From the NCBI GenBank assembly GCA_937923405.1, contig CALDUY010000005.1, positions 186,001 through 250,000 on the forward strand: a stretch of DNA of 64,000 bases. Direction: 5' to 3'. Positions 29,584 to 38,591 of the stretch are shown in pieces (the stretch's first letter is position 1; each line of letters begins with the position of its first letter). The stretch is from an uncultured Gemmataceae bacterium (lineage in GTDB: Bacteria > Planctomycetota > Planctomycetia > Gemmatales > Gemmataceae). The translations under genes were made by a program, and so were the position numbers. The notes under the pieces are model-generated. The model saw only the letters and a program-made list of their open reading frames with translations, did no database searches and was not told the origin of the DNA.

Positions 29584-29907
29584 ATGGCTGAGTTCAAGAC
29601 CGTCTGTCAGTTGAGCGAACTGAAAGAAGGCGAAGGAAAATGCGTGGTGGTCGCTGGCAAGATCATTGCCTTGTTTCGTGAAGGCGATCAGGTTCGCGCC
29701 ATCGACGATGCTTGCCCACACATGGGCTTTTCACTGGCCGGCGGCGCGGTCGAGGATGGCATCGTGACCTGTCCGTTACATGCCTGGCGGTTTCGCCTGG
29801 CCGATGGCAGCTGGCTCTCTTCGCCGCGCGTGAAAGTGGCCTGCTACCCCGTGCAGATCGTTGGCGAAGAAGTGCAAGTCTCTCCCGAACCGGAGAACGC
29901 ATCATGA
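29584..29907 (+). CDS. Rieske [2Fe-2S] ferredoxin (NirD-like)
   Basis: A 107-residue soluble single-domain Rieske protein. Cluster ligands are visible in CPHMG and, after 17 intervening residues, CPLHAW. It lacks a signal peptide or membrane anchor, so it resembles the cytosolic NirD or dioxygenase-ferredoxin class rather than bc1 Rieske proteins. I start it at ATG 29584 (MAEFKTVCQLSELKEG); an upstream in-frame codon at 29551 would add 11 residues with no family resemblance. The next gene overlaps its stop (ATGA), so they are coupled. Its redox partner is not evident. Confidence 0.88.
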   Translation: MAEFKTVCQLSELKEGEGKCVVVAGKIIALFREGDQVRAIDDACPHMGFSLAGGAVEDGIVTCPLHAWRFRLADGSWLSSPRVKVACYPVQIVGEEVQVSPEPENAS

Positions 29908-30413
29908 CCCGTTTCGTGGGGCAGTTGACTCTGGGATTGTTGCTGACGCCGCTGTTGCTCACCACACCTGGATCAGCTCAGGTACGTCGCCCAGCGACCA
30001 CGACCACGTCGACGTTCACACCTCGGTTTGAGGCTATTGCCGAAACCAGGTTCCTCATGGAGGGGCTGACGAACGCCAACTATCGCAGTGTGCATCGTCT
30101 GTTGAAGGATCGTCCAACCGACAACGAAACCTGGGCCTTTATTCGTGGTCAGGCCATTCTCATCGCCGAGTCCGGCAATCTGCTCTTGCTTCGACCACCG
30201 CGCAACGATGGCCGCGATACCTGGATGAAACTCGGGATGGATCTACGCGACAAGGCGACGGCATTGGCCAAAGCAGCGGGCAATCGGGATTTCGCGCGTT
30301 GTCGAACAGCTCTGGAAGCAGTGACGCTCAGTTGTAACCGTTGTCACCAAACCTTCCGGGTTCCAGTGCGTGTCGGACCCGAGGCCGATCCGAACGAGCG
30401 CGATGCCGAGTAA
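29904..30413 (+). CDS. Exported cytochrome c'-like protein
   Basis: A 169-residue protein with a signal peptide (MTRFVGQLTLGLLLTPLLL) and one heme c motif, CNRCH, near the C-terminus. That is the position expected for the four-helix-bundle cytochrome c' family or the related planctomycete heme proteins. ATG 29904 overlaps the Rieske gene stop and has GGAG 8 bases upstream. Placement beside a Rieske protein suggests electron transfer, but one is cytosolic and the other exported by prediction, so direct partnership is doubtful. Confidence 0.8.
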   Translation: MTRFVGQLTLGLLLTPLLLTTPGSAQVRRPATTTTSTFTPRFEAIAETRFLMEGLTNANYRSVHRLLKDRPTDNETWAFIRGQAILIAESGNLLLLRPPRNDGRDTWMKLGMDLRDKATALAKAAGNRDFARCRTALEAVTLSCNRCHQTFRVPVRVGPEADPNERDAE

Positions 30414-30494
30414 TCCCTGACAAGAGCAGCTTCTTGCAATGCGTTAGTTGTCAACCTAAAATGCAACGGTTCCAGTCGTGGTTTTGCTTGGGGT

Positions 30495-31907
30495 ATGGGG
30501 AACATGAGCCTACGAACCTGGAGCGGAATCTTGGTGCTGTGCCTCTTACTGCCAACGGTTCTGCTGGCACAGTCCGGACGCCGAGACCGCCGCCTGCCGA
30601 ACATCGTGGTCGGCAACAATCCAGGGGAGGCCGCTGTCTTCGCCGGTGAAGAAGAAGACAGACCCTCGCATCGAATCATCTACACCGATCTGGACGAGAA
30701 TCTACGTCCCGAGGAAGCGTTGAAAGCTCGCCTGAGCAAGGCCCGGTTGGACAAACTTACTCGCGACGCCCAACTCGATGAAAAGTTCCAAAGCGATATT
30801 CGCGATCTCGCTAGACGCTTAATGCAAGATGAGAAATTGCTGGAGTCGCTCAAGGACAAGTTTGACCGTAACGAGATCAACAAGCTGCTCGGCGAGGTGA
30901 GACGGGGCGAAGGAATCGGCAACGACCCGAAGCTGGCTCAGATGCTCCGCGAACTGCAGAATAGCAATCACCTGAGCCGCTCTCAGACAGAAATCCTCCA
31001 AGGTTGGCGCGACAAGCTACGTCAACAGGGAGTGGACGATACTCCGCCGGATCGTCAACCGAAAGCTACCGAGCCGAACTCCACCGAGCCGCGTCCCCAA
31101 CCCCCGCCTACTAAGATGACTCTGCCGACAACGTCGCCCAACTCCTCTGACTCCAACACCTGGAAGCTCGATCCCAAGACGGAAGATTGGCTCAAACGCC
31201 ATCTTGATCGCTGGGCTAACGACTTGGAAAAGTGGGTCAGCAACTCGGAGAGCGACCGCTGGCGTAACCTCCTGAATGACTTTTCTCGTCGCTACGAGTC
31301 GAATCGCCAGGCTGCTCCCAATCTATTTCGCCAAGTGGGCGGCGTCTCCAAATATCTACCGCGTTTGTCAAATATCGTACCTCGTCCACGTCTCAACGCT
31401 CTTCCGAATCTGCCTCGTCTTCCGTTGCCATCGCGTCTTGGGATGCCTTCAATCGGCGGCGCGGGCAGCGGCGGAGTCGCAGCCCTGACGCACGGCGGTA
31501 AATTACTGTTGCTCCTGGCGGTGTTGGGGCTACTGGCCTTCTTGCTGTTCCGCAAAGGAGGCTGGATTGAGCAACTCCGCCAGTCTGGTGGCGACGAGTG
31601 GCGGCTTGGTCCTTGGCCAGTACGGCCCGAGCAGGTTCGCACTCGTGGGGAGCTGATTCGCGCCTTCGAGTATCTCGCCCTGCTCGTACTGGGTAAGAAA
31701 GCGCGAACGCAACACCATCTAGAGTTGGCCCAACAAATCGGAGAGGTGCCCTGTCTGGATCCCGACCGCCGCCGCGATGCCGTCCAAACGTTGGCCTCGC
31801 TGTATGAATATGCCCGGTATCGTCCCGAAGCTGAGGTAATGTCCGACGAGGAAATCCGCCGCGCGCGACGGGAATTGTGCTATCTTGCCGGAGTCGCCGC
31901 TGCATGA
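30495..31907 (+). CDS. Exported membrane protein with C-terminal DUF4129-like domain (MoxR operon)
   Basis: A 470-residue protein with a signal peptide (MSLRTWSGILVLCLLLP), a long polar coiled/helical region of about 300 residues, one membrane helix (LLLLLAVLGLLAFLLF at about 345-360) and a C-terminal cytosolic domain. That domain (RTRGELIRAFEYLALLVLG, LEDALQ-like ARTQHHLELAQQIG) resembles DUF4129. Genes of this type begin MoxR-DUF58 operons. The next gene starts within its stop codon, so the operon is tightly coupled. Two starts, 30495 and 30504, are possible; neither has a well-spaced Shine-Dalgarno. Confidence 0.75.
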   Translation: MGNMSLRTWSGILVLCLLLPTVLLAQSGRRDRRLPNIVVGNNPGEAAVFAGEEEDRPSHRIIYTDLDENLRPEEALKARLSKARLDKLTRDAQLDEKFQSDIRDLARRLMQDEKLLESLKDKFDRNEINKLLGEVRRGEGIGNDPKLAQMLRELQNSNHLSRSQTEILQGWRDKLRQQGVDDTPPDRQPKATEPNSTEPRPQPPPTKMTLPTTSPNSSDSNTWKLDPKTEDWLKRHLDRWANDLEKWVSNSESDRWRNLLNDFSRRYESNRQAAPNLFRQVGGVSKYLPRLSNIVPRPRLNALPNLPRLPLPSRLGMPSIGGAGSGGVAALTHGGKLLLLLAVLGLLAFLLFRKGGWIEQLRQSGGDEWRLGPWPVRPEQVRTRGELIRAFEYLALLVLGKKARTQHHLELAQQIGEVPCLDPDRRRDAVQTLASLYEYARYRPEAEVMSDEEIRRARRELCYLAGVAAA

Positions 31908-33400
31908 GCGCAGGACGGATCACGCTCCTGTTATTTCTGAGCCTGACCTTGCTGCCTTCAGCCAGTGCCCAGCAAGAAAGTCGTGAAGAGCGTCAGCGCC
32001 AGTTACTTTTGGGGACACACGTTTTTCGCCGGATTCTCCACGATCATGACCTGACTCCGTTGGCACGGTTCGAGGATCTGGTCGAGCATCCCGAGCGATC
32101 GATCCTGATCGTGTTGGGGGATCTCGACAAGTTGGCCGAACTCTCGAATCTATTGCCCGGCGGCCTCGAAACCTATGTACGAGCTGGCGGCGCGGTCTTG
32201 CTGGCTAGCGATCGCCCGGTAACCAACCCGGTTGCTCGAGAGCAATTACTCAGCGTCGCCGGAGTGACCATTCAACACGAGACGCTGCACAATCCCAGGA
32301 ATTGCTACCGAGGGTTGAGCTATTGCCCGCAGGTTTGGCCTGTCAGCGGAGGCAGTCTGGGGCTATTCGGTGACCCAGCTCAGCCCGGTCAGGTTCCGTT
32401 TCGCGTTTTCACCAATGCGCCGTCGAAACTGCAACAACGCCGTCACTTCCCGGGCGGAGTCCGTCCCGTCGCCGTCTTCGCGCCAGGGACGATGATCGAA
32501 GTCGGACGCGGAGCTATGGTCAACGATCCAGCGCGAACGCCATTATTCGCGGTCGGTGGAACACTAGGAGAAAGACGTGTCCTGGTCCTGGCCGACCATA
32601 GCGTCTTCATCAATCAGATGATGCTTCCGCGTGACACCAACAATGTCGAGTTCACCTACAATCTGATTCGCTGGCTTCAGGGACAGCCCGCCAGTCGTGA
32701 TCGTGCTTTGCTAATCGAGGATGGCTCGGTTCAGACCAATTTCGACATTCCGCTGAAGAGTGTGGCTATTCCGCCGGAAGAGGCCTTGAAATTCCTGTTT
32801 GCCAAGCGAAATGAGCTGCTCCAAGAAGCCGAACACAAGCTGGCCGAACTCGAAGATCGGAACTTCTTCAACGGCAAGCTCAGCGACTTGATCGATCGCT
32901 TTGGTAGCGATCGCTTGCAATTGTTGCTGCTGCTGGTAAGCACCATAGTTCTCTTGCTGCTGTTGCTGCTGCGTCTGGGGATCTTGGCACGCTTCAAATA
33001 CGATAAAAAAGTACCCGTGCTGGCCAACGAGGTCGGTCGGATGCTGCCGCGCGATCCACTCGTCGTCCAACGCCAGGACGAAATGATGACCCGCAAGGAC
33101 GTTCGCGAAGCGGCGGCTGTGTTGGTACGGCGCTGGTTCTCGCGGCTGGGAATCGATCCAAGCGGCCCTGCTCCGGAGTTTCACGCCGAGGGGAACTGGT
33201 GGACTCGTCTGCGGTGGCGACGACGATTGCAACGGTTGTGGGATCTCGCTCAAGGGCGGACTCGTCGGAGGCTAAAACCGGCAGAACTGTGGCGACTACA
33301 ACGCGAGCTAGACGACTGGACGGTTCAATTGCAGCGCGGCCAATGGCGATGGAATTCCTCGACTCTCTCTGCCCTGACAGCAACAGCACTCCAACAATGA
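31904..33400 (+). CDS. DUF4350-like membrane protein (MoxR operon)
   Basis: A 498-residue protein. It starts at ATG 31904, overlapping the upstream stop (ATGA), and has a signal peptide (MSAGRITLLLFLSLTLLP). The exported part contains a glutamine-amidotransferase-like segment (ILIVLGDLDKLAELSNLLP, GGAVLLASDRP) without a visible catalytic cysteine, as in DUF4350. A single strong helix (LQLLLLLVSTIVLLLLLLLRL) precedes a basic cytosolic domain. Its position between a DUF4129-like protein and MoxR matches MoxR operons in other phyla. A structural role in the same membrane complex is inferred. Confidence 0.75.
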   Translation: MSAGRITLLLFLSLTLLPSASAQQESREERQRQLLLGTHVFRRILHDHDLTPLARFEDLVEHPERSILIVLGDLDKLAELSNLLPGGLETYVRAGGAVLLASDRPVTNPVAREQLLSVAGVTIQHETLHNPRNCYRGLSYCPQVWPVSGGSLGLFGDPAQPGQVPFRVFTNAPSKLQQRRHFPGGVRPVAVFAPGTMIEVGRGAMVNDPARTPLFAVGGTLGERRVLVLADHSVFINQMMLPRDTNNVEFTYNLIRWLQGQPASRDRALLIEDGSVQTNFDIPLKSVAIPPEEALKFLFAKRNELLQEAEHKLAELEDRNFFNGKLSDLIDRFGSDRLQLLLLLVSTIVLLLLLLLRLGILARFKYDKKVPVLANEVGRMLPRDPLVVQRQDEMMTRKDVREAAAVLVRRWFSRLGIDPSGPAPEFHAEGNWWTRLRWRRRLQRLWDLAQGRTRRRLKPAELWRLQRELDDWTVQLQRGQWRWNSSTLSALTATALQQ

Positions 33401-33413
33401 GGATGTTTCGACG

Positions 33414-34430
33414 ATGAGCGCCATGCGCAATGATCCCTCGGTCCCCTCTCGCGGCGAAGCGGTTTCCGTGGACGCGCCCAACTCCATCCGGGAACTGGCT
33501 CGTCGCATGCGAGGGCTTCGCGATCGCGTTGTCGCCGAGGTGGGCCGAGTCGTCGTCGGTATGGAAAAGGTGACGACGCAGTTTCTGATCGCGCTGGTTG
33601 CCGGCGGTCATGTCCTCCTCGAAGGCGTGCCAGGGGTGGCCAAAACGACGTTGTCCAAAACCTTCGCTCGCGTGCTGGGAGTACAGTATCAACGCATTCA
33701 GTTCACGCCTGATCTCTTGCCGTCCGACGTAACCGGAACCTACGTCTTCGATCGCAAGCAAAATGAGTTTGTGCTGCGAAAAGGACCGATCTTCTGTCAG
33801 GTGTTACTGGCCGACGAGGTCAACCGTGCCCCGGCGAAAACGCAGTCGGCCCTGCTGGAAGCCATGCAGGAAAACCAAGTGACGATCGAGGGAACCACCC
33901 TACCCTTGCCGAAACCGTTTATGGTACTGGCCACGCAAAACCCCATCGAGCAAGAAGGAGTCTACCGACTGCCCGAGGCCCAGCTCGATCGCTTCCTGCT
34001 CCGCGTCCACATGGGCTACCCAGGCCGCAAAAGCGAGATCGATCTCTTACGCACCCACAGTGCCATAACCCCGGCGATCGATCAACTCTTCAATGCAGAC
34101 GATATTTTAGATATCCAATGGCGATTAACGGAAGTGTATGGCTCGAACACGTTGATGGAATACATCGTCGATCTAGCCGAGACCAGCCGCAAACATCCCG
34201 ACGTGGCCCTAGGTGCCAGCCCGCGAGCCTCGCTCTGCTTGCTCCGCTGTGCCCGGGCACGAGCACTGCTAGACGGTCGGCATTACTTCACCCATGAGGA
34301 TGTGCAAGCAGTCGCACTGCCCGTCTTGGGCCATCGCCTGATTATCCGCCCCGAGGCTGAAGTGGAAGGAAAATCCTCGCGCGACATTATCCGTGAACTT
34401 CTGGATACGGTGGTGGTGCTGCAAGAATGA
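33414..34430 (+). CDS. MoxR-family AAA+ ATPase
   Basis: A 338-residue cytosolic ATPase. Walker A is GVPGVAKT, followed by the family motif [15 protein letters not shown], Walker [22 protein letters not shown], sensor 1 [10 protein letters not shown] and [16 protein letters not shown] [13 protein letters not shown]. MoxR proteins act as chaperone-like motors that activate or assemble partners bearing von Willebrand A domains. The DUF58/VWA partner is encoded immediately downstream with an ATGA overlap. All catalytic motifs are intact. It could also serve the orphan DUF58 protein at 11036-11932. Confidence 0.95.
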   Translation: MSAMRNDPSVPSRGEAVSVDAPNSIRELARRMRGLRDRVVAEVGRVVVGMEKVTTQFLIALVAGGHVLLEGVPGVAKTTLSKTFARVLGVQYQRIQFTPDLLPSDVTGTYVFDRKQNEFVLRKGPIFCQVLLADEVNRAPAKTQSALLEAMQENQVTIEGTTLPLPKPFMVLATQNPIEQEGVYRLPEAQLDRFLLRVHMGYPGRKSEIDLLRTHSAITPAIDQLFNADDILDIQWRLTEVYGSNTLMEYIVDLAETSRKHPDVALGASPRASLCLLRCARARALLDGRHYFTHEDVQAVALPVLGHRLIIRPEAEVEGKSSRDIIRELLDTVVVLQE

Positions 34431-36451
34431 CCAGTCGTGGCTGGTGGTGTCTCGTCGCTTTTGCGACTCTGACGTTGGTCGGCACTTGGCGGTCCCAAAC
34501 TTTGCTTGCCGTCTCTGGGTTGACCCTGTTGCTCTGGCTGGCCTGGGAATGGTTCTATTTCTCGTTGCGGCTGCGCTGGCTGTGGCCGCATCTGCGCGTT
34601 GAACGACAGATCCGCGACCCTCGTGGGCCAGTTACGACGCTCTGGCAAACACGCGACTACGAAGTGATCGCTACCTTGCATCTGGACTACACTGGACGAT
34701 TTCCCTTCCTAGCCATCGCCGACCCTGTTCCCTTTGGTGTCCGTCACAAGAGCGGCCTGACCGTCGATGAGGGGGAATTGAGCCGCGAGCAATCTCGATC
34801 CGTTCACTATCAAATCACCTGTCCCTTGCCGGGAGTAGCACGTTTTGAGGGCTTACGAGTTGAAATTTCGGACTTGCAGGGGTTCTTTTCTTACATCGGC
34901 TTCGTGCGAGCGCCTCTGGAGCTACGCATCCTTCCAGGCGTGCTTCTGCATCGCGCGGGCGGAGCGACGACGAAGCGGCACAACGAACTGTTGCCCCCGG
35001 GGATTCATCGCCTCAAGCAACCAGGCTCCGGCAGCGAACTACTCGATCTTCGCGACTACATCCCCGGCGATCCGCCGCGAACCATCGCCTGGAAAGTGAC
35101 GGCACGTCGCGACAAACTGGTGACCAAGGAGTTCGAGAGCGAGGTGCCGATCCGTTGCACGCTGCTGATCGATACGTCGAGTTCAGTACGCATTGCCTCT
35201 CCCGCGTTGGGAGATACTCTTTCGGAGCCAGTCTATTTCACACCGTTGGACCGCATCATCGAGTTAGCCGCTGGAATCATTCGCACCAATTCCTCCTTAC
35301 GCGATCTCACAGGGGTTATACTTTTTGACGAAGAGAAGGTGCGCATCGTTCGGCCGAATCGCGGCCCGCATCACGTCAACGAGTTGATGCAACTGCTCAG
35401 CGAGGCAGCGGCCCTGGGGCCGGTGGCTCCACGAGCCGACGTCGAACCGATGCTCCCCTTGGCCTATTCCTTTGCTCAGGAAGTCTATCCTGACCTGCTG
35501 CGTCCCGAAGTCAACTCGATGCCGATTTGGCTGAACTGGCTGGTCGGTATACCCCGTTACACTCGGCATCGACGTAGTCTGTTTGCGGCTTTGCATCGCT
35601 CGAAGCGAACGATTTTGCTCTGGGGTACTGCATTGATTCCCCTGGGATTATTTGTCGTCAATGTTCTGGCGGCGTTGTTCGGCGATGTCCCAGAATGGGC
35701 GCGTTCGTTCCTTGGCTCGCTGTTGTTTCTCGGTGGTCCGCTAGTGATTTTCGGAGCCTGGCTATTATTCCTTGTCAGCCTGCTCTTCTCGCCTCGGCAG
35801 CGCCGACTGGCTCGCTGGCGGAAACAGTTGGCGGCTCTGTTCTGCGTGCTTCCGCCGAGCAAGCCGCTTCCGACGACGGTCGCAGTGGGTTTTCACGGTG
35901 CCCTGGATCTGCTGTTGGAACACGATGATTTGTTTTCGATGCAGGTGCAGCGGTTCCTCGCCGAGCATCAAGTTCCCTGCGCTGTGCCGTTATACGACGA
36001 ACGCGGCAGGTATCTTTTCGCCGTGCCGGAAAAGATCGACGTTCTCTCGCGAGCTTTGTTGCAGGCAGTGCATCGTGGCCGAGACAACGAGTTGTTTGTC
36101 TTGCTTGCTGATCTGCTGGAATTGGACGAGCAGTTGGATCCTCTCTTACAGGCCGTCCGTGTGGCCCTGGGACGACATCATCAAGTAATGCTCCTCTGCC
36201 CCTGGCCGTATGACGTCCCTTTACCCCATCCCGATCAACCGCGACGAACCTCCAAAGAAGCTAACGTCTCGGACATGGTGCATTCGCTGTCGCAGCAGCG
36301 ATTGCACGTCGCCTATCAGCGGATTCGGCGCGCCTTTGCACGCTTGGGCGTCACGGTACTCTGTGCCCAAGCAGAGGAATCGTTGTCTTTGGTCTTGGAA
36401 CGAATGGAGCGGTTGCGTAGTGCAAGAATTTCGGCAGGAGTACGGCCATGA
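34427..36451 (+). CDS. DUF58 / VWA-like membrane protein with internal membrane helices
   Basis: A 674-residue protein, much longer than usual DUF58 proteins (about 300-450). Two N-terminal helices (within residues 6-50) precede the DUF58 signature LLDLRDYIPGDPPRTIAWKVTAR at about 205-227 and a VWA MIDAS motif DTSSS at 249-253. The VWA-like region is then interrupted by an insert of roughly 110 residues that includes two strong membrane helices (about 396-418 and 428-453). The domain resumes at VAVGFHGALDLLLEHDD and continues to the end. The ATG overlaps the moxR stop and the next gene overlaps its own stop, so it is the core partner of MoxR in this operon. Confidence 0.88.
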   Translation: MTSRGWWCLVAFATLTLVGTWRSQTLLAVSGLTLLLWLAWEWFYFSLRLRWLWPHLRVERQIRDPRGPVTTLWQTRDYEVIATLHLDYTGRFPFLAIADPVPFGVRHKSGLTVDEGELSREQSRSVHYQITCPLPGVARFEGLRVEISDLQGFFSYIGFVRAPLELRILPGVLLHRAGGATTKRHNELLPPGIHRLKQPGSGSELLDLRDYIPGDPPRTIAWKVTARRDKLVTKEFESEVPIRCTLLIDTSSSVRIASPALGDTLSEPVYFTPLDRIIELAAGIIRTNSSLRDLTGVILFDEEKVRIVRPNRGPHHVNELMQLLSEAAALGPVAPRADVEPMLPLAYSFAQEVYPDLLRPEVNSMPIWLNWLVGIPRYTRHRRSLFAALHRSKRTILLWGTALIPLGLFVVNVLAALFGDVPEWARSFLGSLLFLGGPLVIFGAWLLFLVSLLFSPRQRRLARWRKQLAALFCVLPPSKPLPTTVAVGFHGALDLLLEHDDLFSMQVQRFLAEHQVPCAVPLYDERGRYLFAVPEKIDVLSRALLQAVHRGRDNELFVLLADLLELDEQLDPLLQAVRVALGRHHQVMLLCPWPYDVPLPHPDQPRRTSKEANVSDMVHSLSQQRLHVAYQRIRRAFARLGVTVLCAQAEESLSLVLERMERLRSARISAGVRP

Positions 36452-37212
36452 GCAACCCCAATGGCGAACGAGACTACCTGCTCTTGTCTCTGGCTAGTCT
36501 ATTGGTGATTGTGGTGGTTCTCGTCGAACAAGGGCTCGGCCTGTGGTCGGCGATACCGCTGGTCATGGGGGCCATCGGCGTGCTAATTCCTGGCTCGATC
36601 AGTGTGCCGTTCGTGCTGCTGGGGATCCTGTTTTTGATCTCGTTACAGCCGTGGATTGTCGGGGTCTGGTTTGGGTGGGATACAGAGCCGGCTTGGCCTC
36701 TCGTTCTGATCATGGCAGCTGCCGTGTTGGGCTACGTCGCTGGACACACACGGTTGCTGACCATCCGCCGCTTTGCTGTCCCCCCTGATCCCCGTCGAGA
36801 ACTGAGTCCCAAAGCCGAACGTGCCCGACGCCGATGGTTGTTACCGATGACCGCAGCCAAGCGTCCCGGCCTGTTGCCTTCTGGTGAAATTGTTCGATTG
36901 CTGGTCACCGTGCCCGTCTTCGTTCTCTTCGCTTTCCTCATCTGGTTAAACGTAGTATTGGAACGACATGGAAATCCAATATTTCCACCGATTTTGTGGC
37001 GAATCGTGGTGCTTATCTGGAGTGCGGCAATCGTCTTACTATTGCTGTACACTGTGCTGGCCTACCTCAGACAGGCATTGGCTAGCCGAGAGCAAAGCCT
37101 TTTGTATTTGCAGGATCAGCTCTGGAGTGCGACGCGCGGAGAACAACGGCGGATCCACAGTTGGACCGCTTGGGTCGAATTACGTCGCGAAAAGGAGAAC
37201 GAGCAAAAATGA
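36448..37212 (+). CDS. Multi-pass membrane protein of the MoxR operon
   Basis: A 254-residue protein with about five membrane helices (for example LLLSLASLLVIVVVLVE, IPLVMGAIGVLIPG, LVTVPVFVLFAFLIWLNVVL and IVVLIWSAAIVLLLLYTVL) and basic cytosolic loops. I recognise no family. It overlaps the DUF58 gene before it and the small membrane gene after it by 4 bases each, so all are likely made together. A scaffold or cargo role for the MoxR machinery is only inferred from gene order. Confidence 0.7.
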   Translation: MSNPNGERDYLLLSLASLLVIVVVLVEQGLGLWSAIPLVMGAIGVLIPGSISVPFVLLGILFLISLQPWIVGVWFGWDTEPAWPLVLIMAAAVLGYVAGHTRLLTIRRFAVPPDPRRELSPKAERARRRWLLPMTAAKRPGLLPSGEIVRLLVTVPVFVLFAFLIWLNVVLERHGNPIFPPILWRIVVLIWSAAIVLLLLYTVLAYLRQALASREQSLLYLQDQLWSATRGEQRRIHSWTAWVELRREKENEQK

Positions 37213-37478
37213 TGTACTGGATCCGAGAAGTCGCCGGTTGGCTACTCGTCGGTATCGGCTTGCTGATCTTTTTGTCGGTCGTGGATTTCTGCGAGAAGCG
37301 TTACATCTTCGAGGCTGGCATCCTCGCCGTGGTCGGCATTTTTGTCTTTCGCGGAGGGATCCATCTATTGAAGGTGGCTGTGGCCGCTCGTGTCTGTCAG
37401 CAAGCCCAAAGCCGACTCATGACAGGCACCACCCCAACAGGATCAACACCAGCCCGAGCCAATTCGTCACGCCTGTAA
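37209..37478 (+). CDS. Small two-helix membrane protein, last gene of MoxR operon
   Basis: An 89-residue protein starting at ATG 37209, which overlaps the previous stop. It has two hydrophobic helices (VAGWLLVGIGLLIFLSVV and AGILAVVGIFVFRGGIHLL) and a short basic, Ser/Thr-rich tail. No family is recognised. Its last 62 bases overlap the 3' end of the convergent zinc-ribbon gene, so the tail codons are read on both strands. Confidence 0.65.
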   Translation: MMYWIREVAGWLLVGIGLLIFLSVVDFCEKRYIFEAGILAVVGIFVFRGGIHLLKVAVAARVCQQAQSRLMTGTTPTGSTPARANSSRL

Positions 37479-37785
37479 GCGTCCCCAGATACAGCGCTAC
37501 CCGAGCTGCGGAACCAGCCTGAAAAGCAGGGTCGGAGCTGGACTCTTGCCAAAACCGATAGGCACGACGTGCGCCGATTGGCCCTAGGATTAAGCCGACC
37601 AACGGAATGGCCGACCAAAGACAGAGCTGAAAAATTTTCCGAATTTGCACATTGTAGATCTCTGTTTGTGGCGAGTCAACCACAGGATCGGACCGTCGTC
37701 GCCTGCGTGGAGTAATCGTAACCTGGCAGGCTAAACAACTCGTCGCCGTAGGTGGATTCTCAGCGGAACAAGACGGACAGCGCAT
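37417..37785 (-). CDS. Zinc-ribbon membrane protein
   Basis: A 122-residue protein starting at ATG 37785, with GGGGAGG 8 bases upstream, which is decisive over longer in-frame starts. The N-terminus is a four-cysteine zinc ribbon (CPSC and CLAC), followed by a basic patch TPRRRRRSD. Two membrane segments follow (LCLWSAIPLVGLILGPIGARRAYRFW and ARVALYLGTLTGVTNWLGLVLILLGW), resembling DUF4190-type proteins. The function is unknown. The 3' end overlaps the convergent MoxR-operon gene by 62 bases. Confidence 0.75.
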   Translation of the reverse strand: MRCPSCSAENPPTATSCLACQVTITPRRRRRSDPVVDSPQTEIYNVQIRKIFQLCLWSAIPLVGLILGPIGARRAYRFWQESSSDPAFQAGSAARVALYLGTLTGVTNWLGLVLILLGWCLS

Positions 37786-37853
37786 GACATCAACCTCCCC
37801 GCGGGAGGAAACATACCATTTAGTCTCAGCCGAGGTCAAGCCAATGGATCCCC

Positions 37854-38591
37854 TCACCGCGGCGCACACAAGGGACCTGGAGGAGGCGGCTGGCAATCGG
37901 GACTCCAGGTTTCCGGAGGCCACCAGCCACAGCGTACATCACGTTTATCATTAAAGAGATCTTGAGGAGTGGTTTTCTCCGGAACCATCCAACAGGCAGG
38001 ACACAACCCACAGACCCGCAAACATTCGCACACCAACTCCGCGCAGAACCAGCGGGACTGATTCGGCTCGGTCGGTTTGAGGGGACGACTCGGCATGCCA
38101 AGCATGCAGATCCGCAGGTAACCCGCGTATCGCTTCCCATCCTGAGCCTCGGCGAAGCTGGTCAGACAGCGTGACTGTGCCTCGGTTAGAGGAGTCTTGA
38201 TGCGACGCACCCAGATGCGGCGATGCTTGCGCTTTTCCAGATATTCCGGCAACCGGTCTCCCACGGGAACCAGCGCCACTTGCATTTTATAGCCGCCGGA
38301 TTCCAACACACACAATTCGCCAGCGGAGTTGCGAACAATAATCCCGACGTGCCAAGGATGACCGCTACCGGCTATCTTGAACACTACGCTGAATAAACAC
38401 GAGATCGAACTGAAGAAAATCATATCGCCTTCTTCGGGTCGATACGGCTGCCCTCCCCCTGGATACCAGTCCGTCTCCCGATTCCACAGGGTTCCCACCG
38501 TCGCTGCCGCCGGCGGCGGTGCTGACATTGTCGGCATGGTTCCGCACAGCAGCACCAAGGCAAGGACGGACGGCATGGCAAATGATCTCAT
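37854..38591 (-). CDS. Exported permuted NlpC/P60-like (YiiX-type) peptidase
   Basis: About 245 residues from ATG 38591, the start just before a signal peptide (MRSFAMPSVLALVLLCGTMP). Other in-frame starts up to a TTG at 38669 exist and no Shine-Dalgarno decides. The order of motifs is that of circularly permuted papain-like enzymes: PEEGDMIFFSS, the His in SGHPWHVGIIVR, then the late catalytic Cys in WFCAELVCECL. Such proteins cleave or bind cell-wall or lipid-linked substrates. A Cys/Pro-rich tail follows (LCPACW, CQPPPPGPLC). It is the upstream neighbour of the zinc-ribbon gene, with a 68-base gap. Confidence 0.75.
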   Translation of the reverse strand: MRSFAMPSVLALVLLCGTMPTMSAPPPAAATVGTLWNRETDWYPGGGQPYRPEEGDMIFFSSISCLFSVVFKIAGSGHPWHVGIIVRNSAGELCVLESGGYKMQVALVPVGDRLPEYLEKRKHRRIWVRRIKTPLTEAQSRCLTSFAEAQDGKRYAGYLRICMLGMPSRPLKPTEPNQSRWFCAELVCECLRVCGLCPACWMVPEKTTPQDLFNDKRDVRCGWWPPETWSPDCQPPPPGPLCAPR

